The translations under genes and the position numbers were made by a program. From contig NZ_CP012257.1 in assembly GCF_001277175.1 (NCBI RefSeq), positions 62,001 to 126,000 of the forward strand: DNA of 64,000 nt. The letters run 5' to 3'. How positions within the stretch are numbered: position 1 is the first letter of the stretch; the number at the start of each line of letters is the position of its first letter. Positions 55,114-64,000 of the stretch are shown piece by piece. This DNA comes from Cronobacter universalis NCTC 9529 (GTDB lineage: Bacteria > Pseudomonadota > Gammaproteobacteria > Enterobacterales > Enterobacteriaceae). Below the pieces are notes generated by a model. It did no database searches and was not told where the DNA came from. It saw only the letters and a list, made by a program, of their open reading frames with translations.

Positions 55114-57237
55114 ATGGAAATCTGCATTCATCGACTCACCAGCCCTGCAACCGATGTTGTTATCAAAACGTACCCCTTCGCCGAAATTGTCTACTGGGGG
55201 CCGCATCTTGCGCGCTTTTCGGAGCAGGATTGCGCGAGCCTTTTACGCCCGGTGGCTAATGGCCGTCTGGATACCGACTCACCCGTTACGTTAATGGCGG
55301 AGAACGGCCACGGGCTGTTTGGCGCGCCGGGGCTGGAAGGGCACCGCAACGGGCTGGACGCCTCGCCGGTGTTTATCACGCAGGACGTCAACCAGAACGG
55401 GCAGACGCTGGTGATCACCAGTGAAGACGCCACTGCCGGGCTGCGGCTCGTGAGCGAGCTTTCGCTCAGCGACAGCGGCGTGCTAAAGGTGCGCCACGGC
55501 CTGACCAATCTGCGCGACGGGGCCTGGCAGGTGGATCGTTTCGCGGTCACGCTGCCGGTGGCGGAGCGGGCGTTTGAAGTGATGGCGTTTCATGGTCGCT
55601 GGACGCGCGAGTTCCAGCCGCACCGCGTGACGTTAAGCCACGACGGCTTTGTGCTGGAGAACCGCCGCGGGCGCACCTCGCACGAGCATTTTCCGGCGCT
55701 TATCGCCGGTACGCCGGGGTTTGGCGAGCAGCACGGCGACGTCTGGGGCGTGCACCTTGGCTGGAGCGGCAACCACCGGCTGAAGTGCGAAGCGAAAACC
55801 GACGGGCGGCGCTATCTCCAGGCCGAGGCGCTTTATCTGTCGGGTGAAATGGCGCTGGCGATCGGCGAGACGCTGCACACGCCGTGGCTCTATGCGAGCC
55901 ACTCCACGCGCGGCCTGAACGGCATGAGCCAGCAGTTCCACCGCTTTCTGCGTGAGGAAATTATTCGTTTTCCCGGCAACAAACCGCGCCCGGTGCACCT
56001 CAACACCTGGGAGGGGATCTACTTCGACCACCAGCCGGAGTACATCATGCAGATGGCGACCAGCGCCGCGGCGCTTGGCGTGGAGCGCTTTATCATCGAC
56101 GACGGCTGGTTCAAGGGCCGCAACGACGACCACGCGGCGCTCGGCGACTGGTATCTCGATGAGCAGAAATACCCGAACGGCCTGATGCCGGTGATTAACC
56201 ATGTGAAAAATCTCGGCATGGAGTTCGGCATCTGGGTGGAGCCGGAGATGATCAACCCTGATTCCGATCTTTACCGCGCGCACCCGGACTGGGTGCTGGC
56301 GCTGCCGGGCTATCCGAAAACCACCGGACGCCACCAGTGGGTGCTTAATCTCAACATTCCTGAGGCCTTCGAGTACCTGCTGGAACGCATGAGCTGGCTT
56401 CTGGGCGAGCACCCGGTCGATTACGTGAAGTGGGACATGAACCGCGAACTGGTGCAGCCGGGCCACGCGGGCAAAGCGGCGGCGGACGCCCAGACGCGCC
56501 AGTTCTATCGTCTGCTGGATGTGCTGCGCGCGCGCTTCCCGCACGTTGAGTTTGAGTCCTGCGCGTCCGGCGGCGGGCGTATCGATTTCGAAGTGCTGAC
56601 ACGCACGCACCGCTTCTGGGCCTCCGACAACAACGACGCGCTGGAGCGCAACACCATCCAGCGCGGTATGAGCTACTTCTTCCCGCCGGAAGTCATGGGC
56701 GCGCATATCGGCAACCCGCGCTGCCACGCGACTTTCCGCCAGCACAGTATTGAATTTCGCGGCCTGACGGCGCTGTTCGGTCATATGGGGCTGGAGCTGG
56801 ACCCGGTCAGCGCCGGCGAGCAGGAGGCGGCGGGCTATCGGCGCTATGCCGCGCTCTATAAAGAGTGGCGCGAGCTGATCCACACCGGAAACCTGTGGCG
56901 CGTGGAGATGCCGGACGCCGCCACGCAGGTGCAGGGCGTCGTCAGTCAGGATAAGTCGCAGGGGCTGTTCCTGATAAGCCAGCTGGCGATGCCGGACTAC
57001 ACGCTGCCGGGCGCGCTGCGCGTGCCGGGGCTCGATCCGCAGGCCCGTTACCAGGTGCGTCTCGTGGATCATCCGAATATTCAGCTGACCGGCGAAGGCG
57101 GCCACACCATGCGCAGGCTGCCCGGCTGGATGAACGAGCCTGTCAGCGCCAGCGGCGAATGGCTGGCGCAGGCGGGGCTACAACTGCCGGTGCTCGACCC
57201 GGAAACCGCGATGCTTATCGCGTTTGAGCGCGTGTAA
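55114..57237 (+). CDS. rafA: Alpha-galactosidase, GH36 (RafA-like)
   Basis: A 707-residue cytoplasmic enzyme removing alpha-linked galactose from melibiose or raffinose. FIIDDGWFKGRNDD lines the active site, VKWDMNRE carries the nucleophile Asp and ASDNNDALER the acid/base Asp; ESCASGGGRIDFEVL is also typical. ATG 55114 has GGAG 8 bases upstream; an earlier in-frame ATG inside the operator is rejected. First structural gene after the LacI regulator. Confidence 0.94.
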   Translation: MEICIHRLTSPATDVVIKTYPFAEIVYWGPHLARFSEQDCASLLRPVANGRLDTDSPVTLMAENGHGLFGAPGLEGHRNGLDASPVFITQDVNQNGQTLVITSEDATAGLRLVSELSLSDSGVLKVRHGLTNLRDGAWQVDRFAVTLPVAERAFEVMAFHGRWTREFQPHRVTLSHDGFVLENRRGRTSHEHFPALIAGTPGFGEQHGDVWGVHLGWSGNHRLKCEAKTDGRRYLQAEALYLSGEMALAIGETLHTPWLYASHSTRGLNGMSQQFHRFLREEIIRFPGNKPRPVHLNTWEGIYFDHQPEYIMQMATSAAALGVERFIIDDGWFKGRNDDHAALGDWYLDEQKYPNGLMPVINHVKNLGMEFGIWVEPEMINPDSDLYRAHPDWVLALPGYPKTTGRHQWVLNLNIPEAFEYLLERMSWLLGEHPVDYVKWDMNRELVQPGHAGKAAADAQTRQFYRLLDVLRARFPHVEFESCASGGGRIDFEVLTRTHRFWASDNNDALERNTIQRGMSYFFPPEVMGAHIGNPRCHATFRQHSIEFRGLTALFGHMGLELDPVSAGEQEAAGYRRYAALYKEWRELIHTGNLWRVEMPDAATQVQGVVSQDKSQGLFLISQLAMPDYTLPGALRVPGLDPQARYQVRLVDHPNIQLTGEGGHTMRRLPGWMNEPVSASGEWLAQAGLQLPVLDPETAMLIAFERV

Positions 57238-57243
57238 CAGGCG

Positions 57244-57263
57244 GGCGCCGCGAAGGCGGCGCC
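57244..57263 (+). repeat. Hairpin between alpha-galactosidase and symporter genes
   Basis: GGCGCCGC / GCGGCGCC with a 4-base loop and no T run. It may protect the upstream message or limit expression of the transporter. Confidence 0.65.
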
Positions 57264-57294
57264 TCAATGGTCTGGTCTTCTAAGGGCGACAATA

Positions 57295-58557
57295 ATGAAA
57301 AATACCGTCTGTACCCCAAAACATAACCCGAACTTCTGGATCTTTGGTCTCTTCTTCTTTTTCTACTTCTTCATCATGGCCACCTGCTTTCCGTTTCTGC
57401 CTATCTGGCTGTCGGATGTGATTGGCCTGAACAAAACCGATACCGGCATTGTATTCTCCTGTATGTCGTTGTTCGCCATCGCGTTTCAGCCGGTGCTGGG
57501 CGTGATTTCCGATAAGCTGGGCTTAAAAAAACATCTGCTGTGGATTATCACCACCTTGCTGGTGCTGTTCGCGCCGTTCTTCCTGTGGGTCTTCGGGCCG
57601 CTGCTGAAGGTGAATATCTGGCTCGGCGCGCTGATGGGCGGACTGTATATCGGCTTTTGCTTCTCCTCCGGTGCCGGGGCGATTGAGGCATACATTGAGC
57701 GCGTGAGCCGCAGCAGCGGTTTTGAATATGGCAAGGCGCGCATGTTTGGCTGCCTCGGCTGGGGGCTGTGCGCCTCGACGGCGGGGATGCTGTTTAACGT
57801 CAACCCGGCCATCGTGTTCTGGATGGGCTCCTGCGCCGCGCTGGTGCTGATGGGGCTGCTGCTGGTGGCGCGCCCTCGCGCGAATCAGACGGCGCAGGTG
57901 ATGAACGCGCTCGGCGCCAACCAGCCGCAGGTAACGGCGAAAATGGCGCTGGGCCTGTTCCGCCTGCCGAAGCTGTGGATGTTTATTTTGTATGTGGTGG
58001 GCGTGGCGTGCGTGTATGACGTGTTTGATCAGCAGTTCGCGACGTTTTTTAAATCGTTCTTCCCGACGCCGCAGGCGGGCACGCAGGCGTTTGGTTTCGC
58101 CACCACGGCGGGGGAGTTGTGCAACGCCATCATTATGTTCTGCTCGCCGTGGATCATTAACCGCATCGGCGCGAAAAACACGCTGCTGATTGCGGGCACG
58201 ATTATGGCCACGCGCATTATCGGCTCGGCGTTCGCCACGAACGTTTATGAAATCGTGGCGCTGAAAATGCTGCACGCGCTGGAAGTGCCGTTCCTGCTGG
58301 TGGGCGCGTTTAAATACATTACCGGCGTGTTTGATACGCGTTTGTCGGCGACCATTTATCTGATTGGTTTTCAGTTTGCCAAGCAGATGGCGGCGATTTT
58401 TCTCTCCGCCTTCGCCGGTACGATGTATGACCGGATAGGGTTTCAGGATACCTATCTCATCCTCGGCAGTTTTGTGCTGGCGATAACGGTGGTGTCGGCG
58501 TTTACGCTCTCAGGCACGCGGCAGGGCGTGGGGTTAAAAGAGACGGTGAAGGCGTAG
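57295..58557 (+). CDS. rafB: Oligosaccharide:H+ symporter, LacY/RafB type
   Basis: A 420-residue inner-membrane transporter with 12 helices of the LacY family. Residues matching those essential in LacY are visible: Glu in SSGAGAIEAYIERV, Arg in YGKARMFGCLGWG, Glu in TTAGELCN, Arg in MATRIIGSA, and His/Glu in LHALEVPF. With the alpha-galactosidase it makes an uptake-and-cleavage unit for alpha-galactosides. Which sugar is preferred cannot be read from sequence. Confidence 0.93.
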   Translation: MKNTVCTPKHNPNFWIFGLFFFFYFFIMATCFPFLPIWLSDVIGLNKTDTGIVFSCMSLFAIAFQPVLGVISDKLGLKKHLLWIITTLLVLFAPFFLWVFGPLLKVNIWLGALMGGLYIGFCFSSGAGAIEAYIERVSRSSGFEYGKARMFGCLGWGLCASTAGMLFNVNPAIVFWMGSCAALVLMGLLLVARPRANQTAQVMNALGANQPQVTAKMALGLFRLPKLWMFILYVVGVACVYDVFDQQFATFFKSFFPTPQAGTQAFGFATTAGELCNAIIMFCSPWIINRIGAKNTLLIAGTIMATRIIGSAFATNVYEIVALKMLHALEVPFLLVGAFKYITGVFDTRLSATIYLIGFQFAKQMAAIFLSAFAGTMYDRIGFQDTYLILGSFVLAITVVSAFTLSGTRQGVGLKETVKA

Positions 58558-58578
58558 TAATGGCGGGTGTCTAATCAC

Positions 58579-58712
58579 GGCGGGTGCGCTGCGCTTACCC
58601 GCCCTACGGTTAATGGAAGGCTTTGTGTTATCCAGGGCGGGTAAGCGCCAGCGCACCCGCCAGTCCCAGAATTGAACCTCTCGTAGGGCGGGTAAGCGCC
58701 AGCGCACCCGCC
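58579..58712. repeat. Three REP-like palindromic repeats after rafB
   Basis: Copies at about 58579-58606, 58635-58661 and 58684-58712 of an imperfect palindrome built on GGGCGGGTAAGCGC(C)AGCGCACCCGCC. The first is inverted relative to the other two. They lie between converging rafB and rhaM and resemble BIME clusters. Confidence 0.85.
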
Positions 58713-58730
58713 ATTCATCCACTCCCGCGC

Positions 58731-59045
58731 TCACTCCAGATAAAACACGTTTTTCAACTCCTGGCTCACCGGGCTATTGTCCGGGTTGGACGGCATAATC
58801 TCGCGCATATGCTTCCACCAGCGCTGGCATACCTCGGTGCGCGCCACGGCGTTCCAGCGCGCCTCGCTTTCAATCTCAACCGTCGCGAAGAGCAAATGAC
58901 GCTGCGCATCAAGCCAGATGGCGTAATGGTGCGCGCCATGCTGTTTCAGCACCGCCGCAAGCTCCGGCCAGATGGGAGAGTGGCGGCGCTGATACTCCTC
59001 GTGCGCGTCCGGGTTGACCTGCATTACAAACGCTTTGCGGATCAT
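58731..59045 (-). CDS. rhaM: L-rhamnose mutarotase
   Basis: A 104-residue cytoplasmic enzyme converting alpha- and beta-L-rhamnose. [29 protein letters not shown] and [19 protein letters not shown] match E. coli RhaM. I start at that Met; five further codons upstream are open but not conserved. Confidence 0.95.
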   Translation of the reverse strand: MIRKAFVMQVNPDAHEEYQRRHSPIWPELAAVLKQHGAHHYAIWLDAQRHLLFATVEIESEARWNAVARTEVCQRWWKHMREIMPSNPDNSPVSQELKNVFYLE

Positions 59046-59115
59046 CATGCCTCCTGACAATATTTACGGAGGGCCAATATCGCGTTCATGCGGCTCTCCC
59101 TGGTTTTGCGGTAAT

Positions 59116-59189
59116 GGTGGGTGCGCTTCGCTTACCCGCCCTACCAGTCATCTCATCAATGTAGGGTGGGTAAGCGCAGCGCACCCACC
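59116..59189. repeat. Two REP-like palindromic repeats between rhaM and rhaD
   Basis: Facing copies of the same element as after rafB, at about 59116-59145 and 59161-59189 (GTGGGTGCGC..GCGCACCCACC variants). They split rhaM from rhaD and may stabilise the rhaBAD message. Confidence 0.85.
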
Positions 59190-59214
59190 GTCTACCTCCA
59201 CGACGCCCGCCCGC

Positions 59215-60039
59215 TTACAGCGCGATAGCGCCCGCGTGCGGCGTCACGCCAAAACGCTCGCCGAGCGCAATCAACTCCTCGCGCGTGATGGTCTGCTTCA
59301 TGCCGCCCATCGACAGCACCTTGACCAGGATCTCGGCGGATTTCTCGGCGGTATCGATAAGCCCGAACGCCTCATCAAGCGTCGGCCCGGTGCCGAAAAT
59401 ACCGTGATGCGGCCACAGCACCAGCGTGTGGGTTTTCATCTGCTCCGACGTGGCGCTGCCGATGCCATCGGTGCCCGGCACCATCCACGGCACAATGCCG
59501 ATGCCGTCCGGGAACACCACCAGGCATTCGGTGCTGCCTTCCCACAGCAGGCGCGTAAAGCGCGCTTCATCAAGCTCCAGCACAAAACTTAGCGCAATCA
59601 GGTTCGTGGCGTGGCAGTGCATGATCACGCGATCCTGGCCGCCGGAGACGGCTTTGCGCACCGCGTGCGACTGAAAATGCGACGCCAGCTCCGACGTCGG
59701 CAGGCCGCCGTTACTGAGCCCCCAGTGAATGTGGTACGCCATGCCGTCGTCGGTGATTTGCAGCAGCACCAGCGTGTCTGCCGGATCGAGCTGCACGTTG
59801 CGGAAAAACTTCCCGGAGCCGGTCACGAGGAACCAGCAGCCCGCGAGCTCCGTGCGCGGCTGGCTCAGCTCCACGCAGCGCGGCGCGGGGTAAAACTCAT
59901 CGCGGTAAGGCTCCACGTCGGCCGCGTCAAGGCGCAGGCTTACATTGCCGCCGTTACGTTCGTCCCAGCCTTTCAGCCACATATCGCTGGTGGCTTTAAC
60001 CATCCCCTGAACAAACCAGGAAGAGAGAATACGTTGCAT
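59215..60039 (-). CDS. rhaD: Rhamnulose-1-phosphate aldolase
   Basis: A 274-residue zinc class II aldolase splitting L-rhamnulose 1-phosphate into dihydroxyacetone phosphate and L-lactaldehyde. [13 protein letters not shown] holds zinc-binding His residues; GNVSLRL is conserved. Third gene of rhaBAD. Confidence 0.97.
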   Translation of the reverse strand: MQRILSSWFVQGMVKATSDMWLKGWDERNGGNVSLRLDAADVEPYRDEFYPAPRCVELSQPRTELAGCWFLVTGSGKFFRNVQLDPADTLVLLQITDDGMAYHIHWGLSNGGLPTSELASHFQSHAVRKAVSGGQDRVIMHCHATNLIALSFVLELDEARFTRLLWEGSTECLVVFPDGIGIVPWMVPGTDGIGSATSEQMKTHTLVLWPHHGIFGTGPTLDEAFGLIDTAEKSAEILVKVLSMGGMKQTITREELIALGERFGVTPHAGAIAL

Positions 60040-60048
60040 GAGTGCTCC

Positions 60049-61305
60049 TTAGCGCGTGCTTAATACGTGTTGTTCATAGTGGCGGACGGCGGAGAGCCAC
60101 GCGGCGTCGGCTGGCGTGTCGTGGCGCTCGCAATACATCTCCCAGACGGCCTGCCACGGCAGCGATTTCTGCTCTTCGAGCAGCGCCAGACGCGCGGTGT
60201 AATCGCCGTCAAGCTCCAGCTGACGCAGTTGCGCGGTCGGCTCCAGCAGCGCGCGCAGCAGCGCTTTTTTCATGTTGCGGGTGCCAATCACCCACGCCGC
60301 GATGCGGTTGATGGAGGCGTCGAAGAAATCGAGGCCGATATGCACGCGGTCAAACAGGTCATGACGAATAATTTCGCCGGCGATGGCCTGGGTTTCGTCA
60401 TCCAGCAGCACGACATGATCGCTGTCCCAGCGCACCGGACGGCTCACATGCAGCAGCAGACGCGGTACATAAAGTATCGCGGCGGAGATTTTGTCGGAGA
60501 TCACTTCCGTCGGGTGGAAATGGCCGGCGTCGAGGCACAGCGCGGTCTGGCGGCTGGCGGCATAGCCCAGGTAAAACTCGTTCGAGCCGACGGTGTAGCT
60601 CTCCGCACCGATGCCGAACAGCTTGCTCTCTACGGCGTCGATGTGGTGCGCCGGATTGAGTTTTTCGCGGATAACGTCATCCAGCGCGGCGAGCAGACGG
60701 CGTCGCGGCGCCAGGCGATCCACCGGCGTATCTTTCATGCCGTCCGGGATCCAGATGTTCATCACCGACGGCGTGCCGAGCTGTTCGCCGAACGACGCCG
60801 ACACGCGGCGGCTCGCCTGGCAGTGCTCAATCCAGAACTGACGAATTTCCGGGTTGGGGTGCGAGAGCGTAAAGCCGTCGGCGCTCAGCGGGTGCGAGAA
60901 GCACGACGGGTTGAAATCCAGCCCCAGCCGGCGTTCGCGCGCCCACGCCACCCAGTTCGCGAAGTGTGCCGGTTTGATCTCATTGCGGGCGACCGGCGTG
61001 TCGGATTCCAGATAGATGGCGTGCAGGTTCAGGCGTTTGGGGCCGGGGATCAGGCGCAGCGCCTGGTCGAGATCGGCGCGCAGTTCTTCGGCGTTGCGCG
61101 CCTTGCCCGGATAGTTGCCGGTCGCCTGAATGCCGCCGGTGAGCTGTCCCTGCGGGTTTTCAAAACCGGCCACGTCGTCGCCCTGCCAGCAGTGCATGGA
61201 GACCGGCAGGCGGTCGAGCTGGTTTAGCGCGGCTTCGGCATCGACGCCGACGGCGGCGAAGCGCTGCTTCGCCAGTTCCCAGGCCTGCTGAATGTGAGTG
61301 GTCAT
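60049..61305 (-). CDS. rhaA: L-rhamnose isomerase
   Basis: A 418-residue metal-dependent isomerase of rhamnose to rhamnulose. [27 protein letters not shown] is the family start, [13 protein letters not shown] and [12 protein letters not shown] line the metal site. The ATG overlaps the rhaB stop (ATGA). A frame open for 78 more codons upstream is inside rhaB and rejected. Confidence 0.97.
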   Translation of the reverse strand: MTTHIQQAWELAKQRFAAVGVDAEAALNQLDRLPVSMHCWQGDDVAGFENPQGQLTGGIQATGNYPGKARNAEELRADLDQALRLIPGPKRLNLHAIYLESDTPVARNEIKPAHFANWVAWARERRLGLDFNPSCFSHPLSADGFTLSHPNPEIRQFWIEHCQASRRVSASFGEQLGTPSVMNIWIPDGMKDTPVDRLAPRRRLLAALDDVIREKLNPAHHIDAVESKLFGIGAESYTVGSNEFYLGYAASRQTALCLDAGHFHPTEVISDKISAAILYVPRLLLHVSRPVRWDSDHVVLLDDETQAIAGEIIRHDLFDRVHIGLDFFDASINRIAAWVIGTRNMKKALLRALLEPTAQLRQLELDGDYTARLALLEEQKSLPWQAVWEMYCERHDTPADAAWLSAVRHYEQHVLSTR

Positions 61306-62774
61306 GCGTAAAGCTCCTTCCTGATTTGACGGGACGGCGATACCCGCGCCGCGTGGCGCGCTATTTCGCTGTCCGTCTGAGGGTGAAAAGGGGTCAGCGT
61401 CTGGCTGGCGGTGACAACGCGGCGAAACGCGTCGACATCGGCGATGTCGTCCAGCGCCATCAGCTGACAGCCGATATTGCCGAGCGTGGAGGCTTCCACC
61501 GGGCCGGCCTGCACCGGAATACCGCAGGCATCGGCGCAAAGCTGATTCAGCAGCGGGTTCTGGCTGCCGCCGCCGACAATGTGCAGCACTGTGAACGGCC
61601 GCCCGCGCAGGGCGGTGAGTTCATCCAGCACGCGGGCGTACAGCAGCGCCAGGCTGTCAAAAACGCAGCGCGCCAGCTCTGCCGCGCTTTGCGGCGCAGG
61701 CTCGCCGCGCTCAAGGCAGGCGGCCTGAATTTCGCGGCTCATGCTTTGCGGGTTGATAAAGCGGTCGTCATTGGGGTTCACCACAAAGCGGCAGGGCGCA
61801 AGCGCGCGCGCCTCGTCGATAAGGGCGGGCAGGTCGGTAATCTGCTGCTCCTGGCAGACGCGCTGCAACAGCCACAGCCCCATGATGTTTTTCAGCACCC
61901 GGTAGCGCCCTTCGGCGCCGCCTTCATTGGTGATATTGGCCGCGAGCGCGCGGTCATCGGTGTACGGCGTTTTGCTCTCAAAACCCATCAGCGACCAGGT
62001 GCCGGAAGAGAGATACGCCGCGTCCGGCGTCGCCAGCGGCGCGGCGATCACCGCGCTGGCGGTGTCGTGCGTCGCCACGGAAACCACCGGCACTCCCACG
62101 CCCTGCGCGCTGCGCCAGTGGCCGATCACGTTGCCCGGATGCGTCGGCGCGCCGAGCCAGTGGCGCGGCACGCCCGCCCAGTCGAGCAGCGTCTCGTCCC
62201 AGTTATCGGTATTGATGTTAATGAGCTGGGTGGTGGTGGCATTGGTGTAATCCCAGTTCAGCGCGCCGGTCAGCCGGTAGCAGAGGTAATCCGGGATGAG
62301 CAGCGCATGCGCCACGCGCGCGACCAGCTCCGGCTGCTGCTCCACCAGCGCGCGAAACTGATACAGCGTGTTAAACGGCAGAAACTGAATGCCGGTGCGG
62401 CGGTAAATCGCCTCGCGGCCCATTTGCTGCTCGGCGCGGGCCATAATGCCGTCGGTGCGGCTGTCGCGATACGACACCGGCAGGCCGACGCGCTCGCCGC
62501 GCGCGTCCAGCAACACATAGTCGACGCCCCAGGTGTCGATGCCGATGCTGTCGATAGCGACGCCGCGCGCGCAGGCTTTCTCCAGACCCGCGCGCACTTC
62601 GCGCTCCAGCGCGTCCACATCCCAGGTGTCGAAGCCGTCCACGCGGCGCAGGCCGTTGGCGAAACGGTGTATTTCTTCAAGCGTCAGGCGCTGTCCGTGG
62701 CTGTCGTAGCGAGCCAGCATCACGCGGCCGCTGGAGGCGCCCAGATCGACCGCGACGCTATGGCGAATAGTCAT
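61302..62774 (-). CDS. rhaB: Rhamnulokinase
   Basis: A 490-residue FGGY-family kinase phosphorylating L-rhamnulose. [17 protein letters not shown] is the phosphate-1 motif, [16 protein letters not shown] and [15 protein letters not shown] are also typical. First gene of rhaBAD, divergent from rhaS. An open frame of similar length on the other strand is a shadow. Confidence 0.97.
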   Translation of the reverse strand: MTIRHSVAVDLGASSGRVMLARYDSHGQRLTLEEIHRFANGLRRVDGFDTWDVDALEREVRAGLEKACARGVAIDSIGIDTWGVDYVLLDARGERVGLPVSYRDSRTDGIMARAEQQMGREAIYRRTGIQFLPFNTLYQFRALVEQQPELVARVAHALLIPDYLCYRLTGALNWDYTNATTTQLININTDNWDETLLDWAGVPRHWLGAPTHPGNVIGHWRSAQGVGVPVVSVATHDTASAVIAAPLATPDAAYLSSGTWSLMGFESKTPYTDDRALAANITNEGGAEGRYRVLKNIMGLWLLQRVCQEQQITDLPALIDEARALAPCRFVVNPNDDRFINPQSMSREIQAACLERGEPAPQSAAELARCVFDSLALLYARVLDELTALRGRPFTVLHIVGGGSQNPLLNQLCADACGIPVQAGPVEASTLGNIGCQLMALDDIADVDAFRRVVTASQTLTPFHPQTDSEIARHAARVSPSRQIRKELYA

Positions 62775-63075
62775 GGTTGGGGTCCTTGTTGGAATCTCTG
62801 ACGCCAGTCTAGGGAGCGGCGCGGCGGCGCACCTTCACTCCACGGACAGCGTGTTAAGCGCGCTGGCAAGGAAGCAAAGATGAACGTGAGGGAGTTCACA
62901 AAATGGCGTCTGGCCGCCGGGCCGGCAGCGGTGTGAGCCGCGCCGCATTTCCAGAAATTTCACGGTGTTTCTTAAAAATCCGACGGGCTTTGCGCGTTTT
63001 GGCGTCGAAAATTTAAGGTGTAAGTGAGAACCGTTATCTACTATCAGGCAGGTTTCACAGAACGCGGGGGCGATG
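62775..63075. promoter_or_regulatory. rhaB / rhaS divergent control region
   Basis: About 300 bases between divergent rhaBAD and rhaS. A CRP-like site is listed separately. In E. coli RhaS and RhaR bind here; I could not mark their half sites with certainty. Confidence 0.75.
62885..62900. promoter_or_regulatory. CRP-like site of rhaBAD
   Basis: CGTGAGGGAGTTCACA: good TCACA half, CGTGA instead of TGTGA, 6-base spacer, about 110 bases upstream of rhaB. Confidence 0.6.
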
Positions 63076-63912
63076 ATGACGGTACTACAGAGCGTTGATT
63101 TTTTCCCATCCGGCGCGGCGTCGGTCACCATTGAACCGCGTCTGCCGCAGGCGGCTTTTCCTGAACATCATCATGATTTTTATGAGATTGTTATCGTCGA
63201 GCACGGCACCGGCACGCATGTGTTTAATGGTCAGCCGTATACGCTCAGCGGCGGCTCCGTCTGCTTTGTGCGCGACCACGATCGCCATCTCTATGAGCAC
63301 ACCGAAAATCTCTGTCTGACCAATGTGCTGTATCGCTCGCCGCAGGCGTTCAGTTTCCTGTCGGGGCTTGAAAAGCTTTTGCCGCAGGAGCAGGACGGCC
63401 ACTATCCGTCGCACTGGCGCATCAGCCAGCAGACGCTGCATCAGGCCCGTCCGCTGGTGGAGCGGCTCGAAGCGCTGCGCGAAAGCAGCGACGTGCATGC
63501 CATCGCCAGCATGGAGATGCTCTTTATGCAGCTGCTAATTTTACTGCGAAGCGGCGCGCATGCGCAGGGCGGCGGCCACGCCGATGAACGGCTGAATCAG
63601 CTTATCGCCTGGCTTGAGGAGCATTACGCGGAAGAGGTCTGCTGGGAGCGGCTGGCCGATAGCCACATGCTGTCGCTGCGCACGCTTCACCGCCAGCTTA
63701 AGCAGCGCACCGGCCTGACGCCGCAGCGCTACCTTAATCGTCTGCGCCTGATGAAAGCGCGCTATCTGCTGCGCCACAGCGAAGAGAGCGTTACGGATAT
63801 CGCCTACCAGTGCGGTTTTGGCGACAGCAATCACTTCTCCACGCTGTTCCGGCGCGAGTTTTCGTGGTCGCCGCGCGATATTCGCCAGGGGCGCGACGGG
63901 CAAATCCAGTAA
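63076..63912 (+). CDS. rhaS: L-rhamnose operon activator RhaS
   Basis: A 278-residue AraC-family activator. The N-terminal cupin ([24 protein letters not shown]) binds rhamnose; the C-terminal part has two helix-turn-helices ([20 protein letters not shown] and [24 protein letters not shown]). I start at the second of two adjacent ATGs to match E. coli RhaS. It switches on rhaBAD. Confidence 0.96.
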   Translation: MTVLQSVDFFPSGAASVTIEPRLPQAAFPEHHHDFYEIVIVEHGTGTHVFNGQPYTLSGGSVCFVRDHDRHLYEHTENLCLTNVLYRSPQAFSFLSGLEKLLPQEQDGHYPSHWRISQQTLHQARPLVERLEALRESSDVHAIASMEMLFMQLLILLRSGAHAQGGGHADERLNQLIAWLEEHYAEEVCWERLADSHMLSLRTLHRQLKQRTGLTPQRYLNRLRLMKARYLLRHSEESVTDIAYQCGFGDSNHFSTLFRREFSWSPRDIRQGRDGQIQ

Positions 63913-63983
63913 CGCGAAGGGAATCACCGTTTTCTGCGGCGAAAAAGCGCATACTTTGCAGCCATTTGCCCCGGAGATACGCT

Positions 63984-64000
63984 GTGGCCTCTCAGTTAGT
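63984..64000 (+). CDS. rhaR: Start of rhaR, cut by the window end
   Basis: GTG at 63984 with GGAG 7 bases upstream begins MASQL, 71 bases after rhaS. E. coli rhaR also starts with GTG (reading MAHQLKL) at a like distance. Only five codons are in the window, so the name rests on position and these residues. Confidence 0.6.

Noticed and set aside
61306..61539. N-terminal extension of rhaA by 78 codons
   Set aside because: It lies within rhaB in another frame, and [13 protein letters not shown] is the known RhaA start.
61326..62801. A 491-codon plus-strand frame opposite rhaB
   Set aside because: Shadow of rhaB, whose kinase motifs are clear. No binding site or domain in the shadow.

Overview
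The window looks like chromosomal DNA of an Enterobacteriaceae species, most likely Cronobacter or a close relative. The housekeeping genes (tpiA, fpr, glpX, mtlADR, selAB, fdoGHI, fdhDE, rhaBADM) are clear relatives of the E. coli genes and are GC-rich. The genus is an inference from gene content and GC; nothing in the sequence names it.

Left part, 1-29.1 kb: a type VI secretion (T6SS) effector island with no structural T6SS genes. It has two cassettes, each headed by an almost identical vgrG. Cassette 1 is vgrG1, a DUF2169 adaptor, a DUF4150 (PAAR-like) lipase effector, an ankyrin-repeat immunity protein, then rhs1 with a nuclease-like tip and its immunity gene. Cassette 2 is vgrG2, an Eag-type (DcrB/DUF1795) chaperone, then a prePAAR/PAAR rhs2 with an RNase A-like tip and its immunity gene. 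Downstream of each rhs lies a trail of displaced pieces: promoterless rhs 3' ends carrying alternative toxin tips, short rhs core scraps, and intact or broken immunity genes. The pieces behind rhs1 carry rhs1-type core DNA and the pieces behind rhs2 carry rhs2-type core DNA. Rhs core DNA is GC-rich; tips and immunity genes are strongly AT-rich. Several displaced modules carry single-base lesions (a stop codon in the core, one-base frameshifts in a toxin tip and in its immunity gene, a stop at codon 5 of an Imm22-like gene), and one core scrap has ten tandem copies of an 8-bp unit.

Middle part, 29.1-45.4 kb: core metabolism. tpiA, yiiQ, yiiR, fpr and glpX are in E. coli-like order, but glpX is then next to the mannitol operon mtlADR instead of glpFK. 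After that come yibF, selA-selB, a YiaY-type iron alcohol dehydrogenase, a ROK kinase, a LysE-type exporter and a higBA-like toxin-antitoxin pair.

Right part, 45.4-64 kb: the formate dehydrogenase-O operon fdoGHI-fdhE (fdoG has an in-frame UGA for selenocysteine followed by a SECIS hairpin), divergent fdhD, a small DUF1471 protein, azlCD with a divergent XRE-cupin regulator, a LacI-type regulator with a GH36 alpha-galactosidase and a LacY-type sugar symporter (raf-like cluster with twin operators), REP-like palindromes, and the L-rhamnose genes rhaM, rhaD, rhaA, rhaB, rhaS and the first codons of rhaR. The selAB genes needed to make FdoG are in the same window.
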